Source of the DNA: Gemmatimonadota bacterium | GTDB lineage: Bacteria; Gemmatimonadota; Gemmatimonadetes; Longimicrobiales; Gaopeijiaceae | NCBI GenBank assembly: GCA_007120305.1 | Contig: SKNW01000028.1 | Span: 1 to 51,790 of the forward strand | Length of the DNA stretch: 51,790 bases | Direction of reading: 5' to 3' | In this document: piece by piece, positions 45,984 through 51,790 of the stretch | Layout of the letters: each line of letters opens with the position of its first letter | Position numbering within the stretch: position 1 is the stretch's first letter | The notes under the pieces: generated by a model | Seen by the model: only the letters and a program-made list of their open reading frames with translations | What the model was told of the DNA's origin: nothing | Databases searched by the model: none | Position numbers and translations under genes: made by a program

Positions 45984-46538
45984 ATGCGCCATCCTCTGCC
46001 CCATCCCTTGCGCCATCCCCGGCACCCTCTTCTAGCCCCCTTGGTCCTTGCCCCGCTTGTTCTTGCCGGTGGGTGTCTGGACTCCACCGGCCCCGGGGTC
46101 TTCGAGGAGATTCCCGTCGAGGAGGTTCCCTTCGATCCGTCGCTGGGCATCAACCTGGAGGATTTCACTCCTCTTGAGACCGGAATCTGGATCCGCGAAG
46201 ACGTGGAGGGGGCGGGGGACACCGTGGCCCTGGGTCAGCAGGCGGCCTTCCATTACGCGGGGTGGGTCTACACCGGGTTCCTCTTCGACCGGGCCGAGGA
46301 GGAGGACGGGCCGCCACCGGTGATCCTCCTGGGCTCCATCGGTCCGCTGGGCGGCCTCACGCAGGGGGTCCGCGGGATGCGGATCGGGGAGGTTCGCACG
46401 GTCCTCGTTCCTCCTCAGCTGGGGTTCGGGGCGGTGGATTTCCCAGGCATCCCGCCCAACTCCTGGCTCGTCCTCCGGATCCGCCTGGTGGCCATCGACG
46501 GCGAAAGCGAAGTTCCCGATGCCGGGGGGGCGGAGTGA
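45984..46538 (+). CDS. FKBP-like lipoprotein 1
   Basis: This 184-residue protein has a lipoprotein signal ending in LAGGC and then a FKBP-type prolyl isomerase domain. Visible features are AAFHYAGWVYTGFLFDRA (the YxGW..G..FD core), LGGLTQGVRGMRIGEVRTVLVPPQLGFG and IPPNSWLVLRIRLVAI. The usual VIPGW of the active site is replaced (IGPLGGL), so catalytic activity is uncertain. The ATG at 45984 follows GGAAGGG; longer frames upstream lack a signal peptide. It overlaps the next gene by four bases. Confidence 0.85.
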   Translation: MRHPLPHPLRHPRHPLLAPLVLAPLVLAGGCLDSTGPGVFEEIPVEEVPFDPSLGINLEDFTPLETGIWIREDVEGAGDTVALGQQAAFHYAGWVYTGFLFDRAEEEDGPPPVILLGSIGPLGGLTQGVRGMRIGEVRTVLVPPQLGFGAVDFPGIPPNSWLVLRIRLVAIDGESEVPDAGGAE

Positions 46539-47062
46539 GCCCCCGACGTGGCGCCGGCCGGCACCGGAGGCTCGTGATCGGGGCGGCAGGACTGAGCCTG
46601 CTGGTCGTCGTGGCCTGCGGGGACGTCGGGAGCGGGTTCGAGGTCAACCCGGTCCTTCCCCTCGACGAGGTGGAGTTCGCCCCCGAACTGGGGATCGACA
46701 CCGCGCTCTTCCGGGTCCAGTCCGGCGTGTGGGTCCATGACGACCTGGCCGGTGACTCCCTCGCGCCGGCGGCGGCCGCCGGCGACCTGGCTCGCCTCTA
46801 CTACCAGGGGTGGACGTCGGTGGGCGTCCTCTTCGATCAGGTGCGGGAGGAGGACGGATCCCCGGTCGCGCTCCGCCTCGGAGCGTCGGGGCCCATGCCC
46901 GGACTTTCCGCCGGCGTCACCGGGATGCGTCCCGGAGGGGAGCGCACCGTGCTCGTGCCTCCGGCCCTCGGATTCGGCGGGGCGGAGCTTCCGCAGGTGC
47001 CGGCCAATTCCTGGCTGGTTCTTCGGCTCCGCCTGATGGCCCTCGAGGTCGCCGGGAACTGA
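46535..47062 (+). CDS. FKBP-like lipoprotein 2
   Basis: This 175-residue protein is a second, diverged copy of its upstream neighbour. It has a lipobox VVAC, a matching approach region (PVLPLDEVEFAPELGIDTALF versus PVEEVPFDPSLGINLEDF), ARLYYQGWTSVGVLFDQV, MPGLSAGVTGMRPGGERTVLVPPALGFGG and VPANSWLVLRLRLMAL. It also lacks the VIPGW motif. GTG 46535 overlaps the upstream stop (GTGA). The pair looks like a tandem duplication, both predicted to be envelope lipoproteins. Periplasmic folding or binding roles are inferred. Confidence 0.83.
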   Translation: MSPRRGAGRHRRLVIGAAGLSLLVVVACGDVGSGFEVNPVLPLDEVEFAPELGIDTALFRVQSGVWVHDDLAGDSLAPAAAAGDLARLYYQGWTSVGVLFDQVREEDGSPVALRLGASGPMPGLSAGVTGMRPGGERTVLVPPALGFGGAELPQVPANSWLVLRLRLMALEVAGN

Positions 47063-47121
47063 CCTCCCGGCGGCGCCACCCCCGACCACCGGTTTCCGTC
47101 CGCTGATTGGGTCGGTTTCCG

Positions 47122-48387
47122 TCAGCCGTTTCCGCGGTCGTTCTGGGCCAGGGAAGCGGCGGTGGTCTTCCGCAGCCGGGCCCGTCGGACCTGGGTCTCG
47201 CTGGCGTCCAGGATCTCGATCTCCAGGCCGGGGAGTTCCAGGCGCTCCCCCTCGAGCGGCACCCGTCCCATCTCCTCGAGAATGAACCCGTTCAGGGACC
47301 TGTGCTCCAGTTGCGGGAGGGAGAGGGTGAAGGCGTAGTTCACTTCGCGGAGCTCGATGGCCCCATCCACCTCGATCTCGTCCTTCGAGACCCGGAGGAG
47401 CATTTCCTCGGCCACATCGCGCTCGTCTTCGATTTCGCCCACCAGTTCTTCCAGGACGTCCTCCAGTGTGACAAGTCCGTCGGTGCCCCCGAACTCGTCT
47501 GCCACGATCCCCATGTGGATCCGGCGTCCCTGGAAGTCGCGGAGGAGCTGGGGAAGAGGTAGAGAGCCGGGGAGAAAGAAGGGTTCACGGGCCAGGGCGG
47601 AGAGGGGCGTGCTCCCCCGGCCGGCGACCCAGGCCTCATAAGCTTCGCGCACATAGAGAACGCCGGTGATGTCGTCGATGCTCTCGCCGAACACCGGCAC
47701 CCGGGAGTAGGGCACCGTGTGGAGCTGGTCCACGATCTCCTCGAGCTGAAGAGCGTCTCGCCACGCGAAGATGTCCACCCGGGGGGTCATCACGTCCCAG
47801 GCCGCCAGCTCGTCCATGCGGAAGGCACGTTCCACCAGCTGGTGCTCCTCTTCGCCCACAACACCTTCCTTCTGCCCCAGTTCCGAGAGCTCGCGGACTT
47901 CCCGCTCGTCGGGGGTCTCTTCGTCGTCGGCGTTCCGGCGGAGGATGAAGGCATCAATCCGGAGGAAGGGCGCCAGGACCGGGCGGGTGAGCCGCTCCAG
48001 GCTCAGGAGAAAGGGCGCCGCGGAGAGGGCCGACCGGATGGAAGGCCGGGAACTGACCAGCCTGGGGAAGGCCTCGGCCAGAAGGAGAACACCCAGAACG
48101 GCTCCGGGAAGGCCCAGGGCCATCCCCACGGCCCCGCGGAGCGTCGCTGCAGCCACAAGGAGGGCCACGGCGCAGAGGTTGAGGACCGTACTGCTGAAAA
48201 GGGCTGCGGCCCGCACGGATTCGGCCCGATCTCGCGCATCGCGGAGGCTCTCGGCCCCCTTGAACCCTTCGTCCATCAGGGTGCGGACCCGGGAGGCCCC
48301 GACCCCGAAGGCGGAAACCTCGGCCATGGATACGAGGGCCGAGAGCAGAAGACAGACCGCCGCCGCCCCCAGCAGGAGCGGGGTCAT
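47122..48387 (-). CDS. CNNM/CorC-family membrane protein (DUF21-CBS-CorC_HlyC)
   Basis: This 421-residue protein has a transmembrane DUF21 domain (LLLGAAAVCLLLSALVSMAEVSAFGVGASRVRTL), a CBS pair beginning DVMTPRVDIFAWRD with VPYSRVPVFGESIDDITGVLYV and GIVADEFGGTDGLVTLEDVLEELVGEI, and a C-terminal CorC_HlyC domain (SLNGFILEEMGRVP). Members are implicated in magnesium or cobalt handling, and some are annotated as hemolysins. ATG 48387 with GGAGG five bases upstream is preferred over ATG 48399. A 34-residue basic ORF ends in its start codon. It converges on the FKBP pair. Confidence 0.92.
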   Translation of the reverse strand: MTPLLLGAAAVCLLLSALVSMAEVSAFGVGASRVRTLMDEGFKGAESLRDARDRAESVRAAALFSSTVLNLCAVALLVAAATLRGAVGMALGLPGAVLGVLLLAEAFPRLVSSRPSIRSALSAAPFLLSLERLTRPVLAPFLRIDAFILRRNADDEETPDEREVRELSELGQKEGVVGEEEHQLVERAFRMDELAAWDVMTPRVDIFAWRDALQLEEIVDQLHTVPYSRVPVFGESIDDITGVLYVREAYEAWVAGRGSTPLSALAREPFFLPGSLPLPQLLRDFQGRRIHMGIVADEFGGTDGLVTLEDVLEELVGEIEDERDVAEEMLLRVSKDEIEVDGAIELREVNYAFTLSLPQLEHRSLNGFILEEMGRVPLEGERLELPGLEIEILDASETQVRRARLRKTTAASLAQNDRGNG

Positions 48388-48488
48388 GCCGGCCTCCATC
48401 GACTCGGAGGGTGGTCGTCACCCTCGGGGCGTCCCCCGCTGGAGCGCCGAAGGGCGCGGCGGCTGGACCTGCGTCGTTTCTGGTTCAT
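48384..48488 (-). CDS. Small basic ORF coupled to the CNNM gene
   Basis: This 34-codon frame begins MNQKRRRSSRRALRRSS and contains 11 Arg and one Lys. It starts at ATG 48488 with GGAG just upstream (AGGAG further back) and ends TGA overlapping the ATG of the CNNM gene (ATGA). The overlap, the ribosome site and its placement inside an otherwise empty 149-base gap suggest it is translated, as a small protein or a coupling leader. No homologue is recognised. Short frames can arise by chance in GC-rich DNA, so confidence is limited. Confidence 0.4.
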   Translation of the reverse strand: MNQKRRRSSRRALRRSSGGRPEGDDHPPSRWRPA

Positions 48489-48536
48489 CGCTCCAGTACC
48501 TGTTCTCCTGATTCGGGTTCCCGGCACGGCCGTGAC

Positions 48537-49592
48537 TCAGACCGGCCAGCTCCGGCTCTCCTCCAGCAACTCCCGGATGATGTCCCGGGAGGTGATCCCG
48601 TCCGCTTCGGCCTCGAAACTCGGGATTACCCGGTGGGCCAGCACGGCTCGTGCCACGGCCCGGACGTCCTCCATGTGCGGGACCGGCTCCCCCCGGGATG
48701 CTGCCCGGGCCTTGGCACCGAGGACCAGGGCCTGACTTGCCCGGGGACCCGCACCCCAGGCCACATAGCGCTGCGTCACCCGGGCGGCCTCGCCCGCTTC
48801 CGTTCCGGGTCGACCACCGCCCGTGCGACCCGTCCCCACCTCCGGTCGCGTGGCCCGGACGAGGCGGACAGCGAAGGCGGCCACCGATGGCGCCACGGGG
48901 ATACGACGCACCAGCCCCTGCAGCTCCAGGAGCCGCTGGGCATGGATCACCGGTTCAATGCGATGGGTCGCCTCCCCGGTGGTGCGCATGGCCACGGCCA
49001 CCTCCTCCTCCCGGGAAGGATACTCGATGCGAAGTTCGAGCATGAATCGGTCCAGCTGGGCCTCGGGCAGGAGGTACGTGCCCTCCTGCTCGATGGGGTT
49101 CCTCGTGGCCAGCACGAAGAAGGGTTCGGGAAGGCGGTGGGTCTGTCCCCCGGCTGTCACGTTTCTCTCCTGCATGGCCTGGAGAAGGGCCGCCTGGGTC
49201 TTGGGCGGGGTCCGGTTGATCTCGTCGGCCAGGACCACGTTGGCGAAGATGGGGCCGGGGACGAACCGGAAGGCACGGCGTCCCGAGCCCCGGTCCTCCT
49301 CCATGACCTCGGTTCCCGTGATGTCGCTGGGCATGAGGTCCGGGGTGAACTGGATGCGGGAGAACTCCAGGTCCAGGGCCTCCGCCAGCGTCGAGATCAG
49401 GAGGGTCTTGGCGAGCCCCGGGACCCCCACGAGGAGAGCGTGCCCCCCGGCCAGAAGCGCCACAAGCAGCCCATCGATGACCTCCTGCTGCCCGACGACC
49501 CGCTTGCCGACCTCCGAGCGGAGCGCGTCCGCCACCCGGGCCGCATCCGCCAGCATCTCCACATCTCCTGTGGATTTCTCCCTCCCCGTCAC
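48537..49592 (-). CDS. MoxR-family AAA+ ATPase
   Basis: This 351-residue ATPase has VGQQEVIDGLLVALLAGGHALLVGVPGLAKTLL (Walker A GVPGLAKT), RIQFTPDLMPSDITGTEV, Walker B NVVLADEINRTPPKTQAALLQAMQE, the ATRNPIEQEGTYLLPEAQLDRFM sensor region and a helical lid. MoxR proteins act as chaperones maturing partner proteins, usually encoded next door as DUF58 and von Willebrand A genes. None is adjacent here; the next genes are the small basic ORF and the CNNM protein. GTG 49592 follows GGAGGAGGGG. Confidence 0.93.
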   Translation of the reverse strand: MTGREKSTGDVEMLADAARVADALRSEVGKRVVGQQEVIDGLLVALLAGGHALLVGVPGLAKTLLISTLAEALDLEFSRIQFTPDLMPSDITGTEVMEEDRGSGRRAFRFVPGPIFANVVLADEINRTPPKTQAALLQAMQERNVTAGGQTHRLPEPFFVLATRNPIEQEGTYLLPEAQLDRFMLELRIEYPSREEEVAVAMRTTGEATHRIEPVIHAQRLLELQGLVRRIPVAPSVAAFAVRLVRATRPEVGTGRTGGGRPGTEAGEAARVTQRYVAWGAGPRASQALVLGAKARAASRGEPVPHMEDVRAVARAVLAHRVIPSFEAEADGITSRDIIRELLEESRSWPV

Positions 49593-49770
49593 ATCCCCTC
49601 CTCCATGCTGATCGGGTCCGGAATCCCGGCTCCGGGCCCCTCGATTTCCCGACGCGGATCCCGGACTCGGCGAGTCCGGCAGGCTGGACGTTAGTGGCGG
49701 TCCGGGGTCACCGCCAGCGTTCGTCCCAGGCGTGCCCCCGGGCCACCTGCCCGGGGCGGGGCTGGGGCGC

Positions 49771-49799
49771 TTGCGAAATTTTTCACAAGCTCATACTAT
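49771..49799 (+). promoter_or_regulatory. Sigma-70-like promoter of the atp operon with an inverted repeat
   Basis: TTGCGA (49771-49776), a 17-base spacer and TACTAT (49794-49799) form a good promoter 33 bases before atpZ. An inverted repeat with 9-base arms, CTTGCGAAA (49770-49778) and TTTCACAAG (49781-49789), one mismatch, covers the -35 and most of the spacer, as an operator would. Confidence 0.6.
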
Positions 49800-49831
49800 T
49801 ACGGGCTGCAGGCTGTCTGGAGACAGGAATC

Positions 49832-50161
49832 ATGGTCGAGAAGCGTGATGACAAGGGGGATCCTTCCGAACCCCCGCTGGTCCAACTGGCCCATTACTCG
49901 GGCCATGGGCTGACCATCGCGCTCTCGACCGGGCTTTTTCTCCTGGCTGGATGGTGGTTTGACGGCAAGGTGGGCACGCGCCCTTTCTTCGCCATCGCGG
50001 GAGCTCTTCTGGGCGCAGCCGCGGGCTTTTACAGCCTCCTCCAGCATCTCCTCTTCCTGCCTCGGCAGAGGGAGGAGGAAGAGCGGAAGGTCCGGGATGC
50101 CGCGGAAGGGGCCAGGCCGGACAGAACACCGGGGAACGCTGCCGGAGATCGCGACGCGTGA
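49832..50161 (+). CDS. atpZ: AtpZ/AtpI-family ATP synthase accessory protein
   Basis: This 109-residue protein has a polar N-terminus, two transmembrane helices (about 29-47 and 54-75: STGLFLLAGWWFDGKVGTR, PFFAIAGALLGAAAGFYSLL) joined by a short WWFDGKxGT-type turn, and a charged tail. This is the layout of AtpZ, which assists F1Fo assembly or Mg2+ supply. ATG 49832 follows AGGA. It heads the atp operon and overlaps the next gene by GTGA. Confidence 0.85.
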   Translation: MVEKRDDKGDPSEPPLVQLAHYSGHGLTIALSTGLFLLAGWWFDGKVGTRPFFAIAGALLGAAAGFYSLLQHLLFLPRQREEEERKVRDAAEGARPDRTPGNAAGDRDA

Positions 50162-50544
50162 AGATCTGGCTGCGTTATCTGGGGATGGCCGGGCTGGTGG
50201 CGGTACTGGTGGCATTGGGTGCCGTGCTGTTTCTGGAGGGGAGTCGGGAACGTGGGCTCCTCTGGGCTGCGGGGGTGGCGCTGGCGGTGCAGGCGGGAGC
50301 CTTCGGGCTCCTTCTGCGCTACCGGGGGCGGCCCCACGGGTTTCTCGCGGCCTGGCTGGGAGGGACCATGGCCCGGCTGCTGGGGCTGGGAGGGATGGCC
50401 GTGATCGTGGTGCGCCGCGATGACATCGATCCCCTCTGGGCCCTCCTGGGAATTGCTGGATTGTTCTTCGTCCTCCACCTGCTGGAGCCACTGGCGCTCC
50501 GGGGTATGAGGCCCGAAACGAAAACCGGAATCGAGACCGGATGA
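50158..50544 (+). CDS. AtpI-like four-helix membrane protein
   Basis: This 128-residue protein has four predicted transmembrane helices (GLVAVLVALGAVLFLEG, LLWAAGVALAVQAGAFGLLL, GGTMARLLGLGGMAVIVV, LWALLGIAGLFFVLHLLEPLALRG). Its place between atpZ and atpB, with four-base overlaps on both sides, points to the ATP synthase subunit I role (c-ring assembly or ion supply). Sequence similarity to AtpI is weak by eye, so the name is positional. Confidence 0.75.
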   Translation: MKIWLRYLGMAGLVAVLVALGAVLFLEGSRERGLLWAAGVALAVQAGAFGLLLRYRGRPHGFLAAWLGGTMARLLGLGGMAVIVVRRDDIDPLWALLGIAGLFFVLHLLEPLALRGMRPETKTGIETG

Positions 50545-51437
50545 ACGACATCGCTGCTGCCGCCGTCCAGGCCCCCGAGCCCGCACCCTCGTCGAGCACG
50601 TTCGACCTGGGCGCCATGCTCATGGGCAAGGTTTCCGACGGCAACTACATCGACATCGCCGGCTACAAGCTCTACCTCCCCGAGTTCGACCCGATCCAGA
50701 TCGGCGGCCTGGCGCTGGACCTGTCGCCCTCGAAGAACGTGGTCTTCATGATGCTGGCGGGGGTGCTCTGCCTCGTCACCATGGGCATGGTGGGCCGCGT
50801 CTACGCACGCATGGAGGCGGGGGACGCTCCGACGGGGTTCGCCAACGCCATCGAATCCGTCATCGTCTTCTTCCGGGACAACGTGATCCGCGCCAACATC
50901 GGCCACGGCGCCGACCAGTTCGCGCCGTTCATTCTCACGCTGTTCTTCTTCATTCTGTACATGAACCTGCTGGGGCTGATCCCCTTCGGTGTCTCTGCCT
51001 CCGCCTCGCTGTCGGTGACGGCGGCCCTTGCCTTCCTGGCATTTCTCTGGATCGAGGTGGCCGGGTTTCGAGCGCTGGGGCCGGCGGGGTACGCTCGTAC
51101 CATTTTCTATGCCCCTCCGGGTCTGCCCCCGGCCGGCCAGGCCGTGATGCTTCTCATCATGACCCCGGTGGAGGCCATCGGGAAGCTCACCAAGCCCTTT
51201 GCGCTGGCCATTCGTCTCTTTGCCAACATGACGGCGGGAAAGATCCTGATTCTCTCGCTGCTCGGGCTTGTTTTCGTATTCGCCGAACTCACCGTCGCAC
51301 GCTGGGGCGTCGCCGGGGGAGCGGTGGTGATGGCCGCGGCCATCACGCTGCTGAAGGTGTTCGTCTCGCTTCTGCAGGCGTTCATCTTCGCCATGCTCAC
51401 GGCCGTGTTCATCGGCCTTATCCGCCACGCCCACTGA
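50541..51437 (+). CDS. atpB: ATP synthase Fo subunit a
   Basis: This 298-residue subunit a has the essential Arg in KPFALAIRLFANMTAGK and GADQFAPFILTLFFFILYMNLLGLIPFG, followed by the helical hairpin that forms the proton half-channels. The C-terminal helix (LQAFIFAMLTAVFIGLIRHAH) is typical. An N-terminal region of about 65 residues (NYIDIAGYKLYLPEFDP) is longer than in E. coli and lies outside the membrane. The ATG overlaps the atpI-like stop. Confidence 0.96.
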   Translation: MNDIAAAAVQAPEPAPSSSTFDLGAMLMGKVSDGNYIDIAGYKLYLPEFDPIQIGGLALDLSPSKNVVFMMLAGVLCLVTMGMVGRVYARMEAGDAPTGFANAIESVIVFFRDNVIRANIGHGADQFAPFILTLFFFILYMNLLGLIPFGVSASASLSVTAALAFLAFLWIEVAGFRALGPAGYARTIFYAPPGLPPAGQAVMLLIMTPVEAIGKLTKPFALAIRLFANMTAGKILILSLLGLVFVFAELTVARWGVAGGAVVMAAAITLLKVFVSLLQAFIFAMLTAVFIGLIRHAH

Positions 51438-51548
51438 GGGGCGTCGTGGATCGTCGTCACGGGGTCCGCAAGGGCCCGTGAGGTTACCGCACGCAGGCTC
51501 GCTCCTGGCGGTTGACACCAACACACTCCAAGTCGAAACGGAGACACA

Positions 51549-51790
51549 ATGCTGAACTCCACCCTTCTCGTCGTGCAGGATATGGCCGCCGCCATGGGGC
51601 CCGAGGCGGCCCAGAACTACCTCAGCCTTCTCGGAGCCGGCCTGGGCGTGGGCCTGACGATCATCGGTGCGGCCATCGGCATCGGCATGATCGGGTCCTC
51701 CGCGGTGCAGGGCATGGCCCGTCAGCCCGAGGCCGCAGGGAACATCCAGACCTCGGCCATCATCCTGGCCGCCTTCATCGAGGGCGCCGC
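51549..51790 (+). CDS. atpE: ATP synthase Fo subunit c (3' partial)
   Basis: The first 80 residues are visible; the window ends inside the gene. It shows a short N-terminal segment and then the first helix GAGLGVGLTIIGAAIGIGMIGS. The polar loop ARQPEA follows, and the second helix carries the ion-binding Glu (ILAAFIEGAA). Subunit c forms the rotor ring. ATG 51549 follows CGGAG. A 111-base gap separates it from atpB; it contains TTGACA at about 51513 but no matching -10. Confidence 0.95.
   Translation, partial: MLNSTLLVVQDMAAAMGPEAAQNYLSLLGAGLGVGLTIIGAAIGIGMIGSSAVQGMARQPEAAGNIQTSAIILAAFIEGA

Noticed and set aside
47091-47123. Direct repeat GGTTTCCGTC (two copies, 23 bases apart)
   Set aside because: It lies in a short convergent gap, is only 10 bases long and has no associated structure or element.
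51513-51548. Separate promoter for atpE (TTGACA)
   Set aside because: No -10-like hexamer occurs at 16-18 bases downstream; the gene fits the upstream operon.

Overview
The window is a GC-rich, gene-dense bacterial chromosome segment. I see no insertion sequence, phage, integrase of foreign type, CRISPR array or rRNA. The organism is most likely a member of the Gemmatimonadota or a close relative. This is inferred from the high GC, the style of the outer-membrane lipoproteins (six-bladed propeller, FKBP and Ig-type), the two-gene atpZ/atpI head of the ATP synthase operon, and the block topA-trmFO-xerC-hslV-hslU. No 16S gene is present to confirm it.

Region 1-13926 is a type IV pilus / type II secretion-like locus on the + strand. 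It starts inside a PilR-like sigma-54 activator. Two complete sets of four minor pilins (H, I, J/W, K/X types) follow, at 1605-4202 and 4400-7323. Then come the assembly genes pilM-pilN-pilO-pilP-pilQ and an Ig-like lipoprotein, closed by a strong hairpin. A sigma-54-type -24/-12 element lies just before the second minor-pilin set, and a sigma-70-like promoter lies before pilM. The prepilin peptidase that would process these pilins is at 44061-44840. The major pilin, PilB, PilT and PilC are not in the window.

Region 14142-27185 (+) is a tightly packed run: aroC, aroK, topA, trmFO, xerC, hslV, hslU, argF, gcvT, and a second sigma-54 activator whose receiver-like domain lacks the phosphoacceptor. 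Region 27283-38346 (-) is a proteostasis block: dnaK, htrA, tRNA-Leu(UAG), tig, clpP, clpX, lon, engB and a lipoprotein. Strong hairpins follow dnaK and htrA.

Region 38608-47062 holds several small units. These are nucleoside uptake and phosphorolysis (nupC-punA, +), thiD with a propeller lipoprotein (-), a SpoU RNA methyltransferase (+), the prepilin peptidase (+), a gamma-carbonic-anhydrase-like protein with a small zinc-ribbon partner (-), and two coupled FKBP-like lipoproteins (+). Region 47122-49592 (-) carries moxR, a 34-residue basic ORF and a CNNM/CorC-type membrane protein. Region 49771-51790 (+) begins the F-type ATP synthase operon (atpZ, atpI-like, atpB, atpE cut by the window end). 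Its promoter has an inverted repeat between the -35 and -10.

Most adjacent same-strand genes overlap by the 4-base ATGA or GTGA junction, so long translationally coupled operons are the rule. A recurring oddity is in-frame 12- or 15-base tandem repeats added to non-conserved parts of otherwise ordinary proteins: a prepilin leader, the TopA tail, the HslU N-terminus and a SpoU linker. Other points that stand out are an EF-hand-type loop in PilQ, a shared C-terminal module on the two PilX-like proteins, and a missing metal-ligand histidine in the carbonic-anhydrase homologue.
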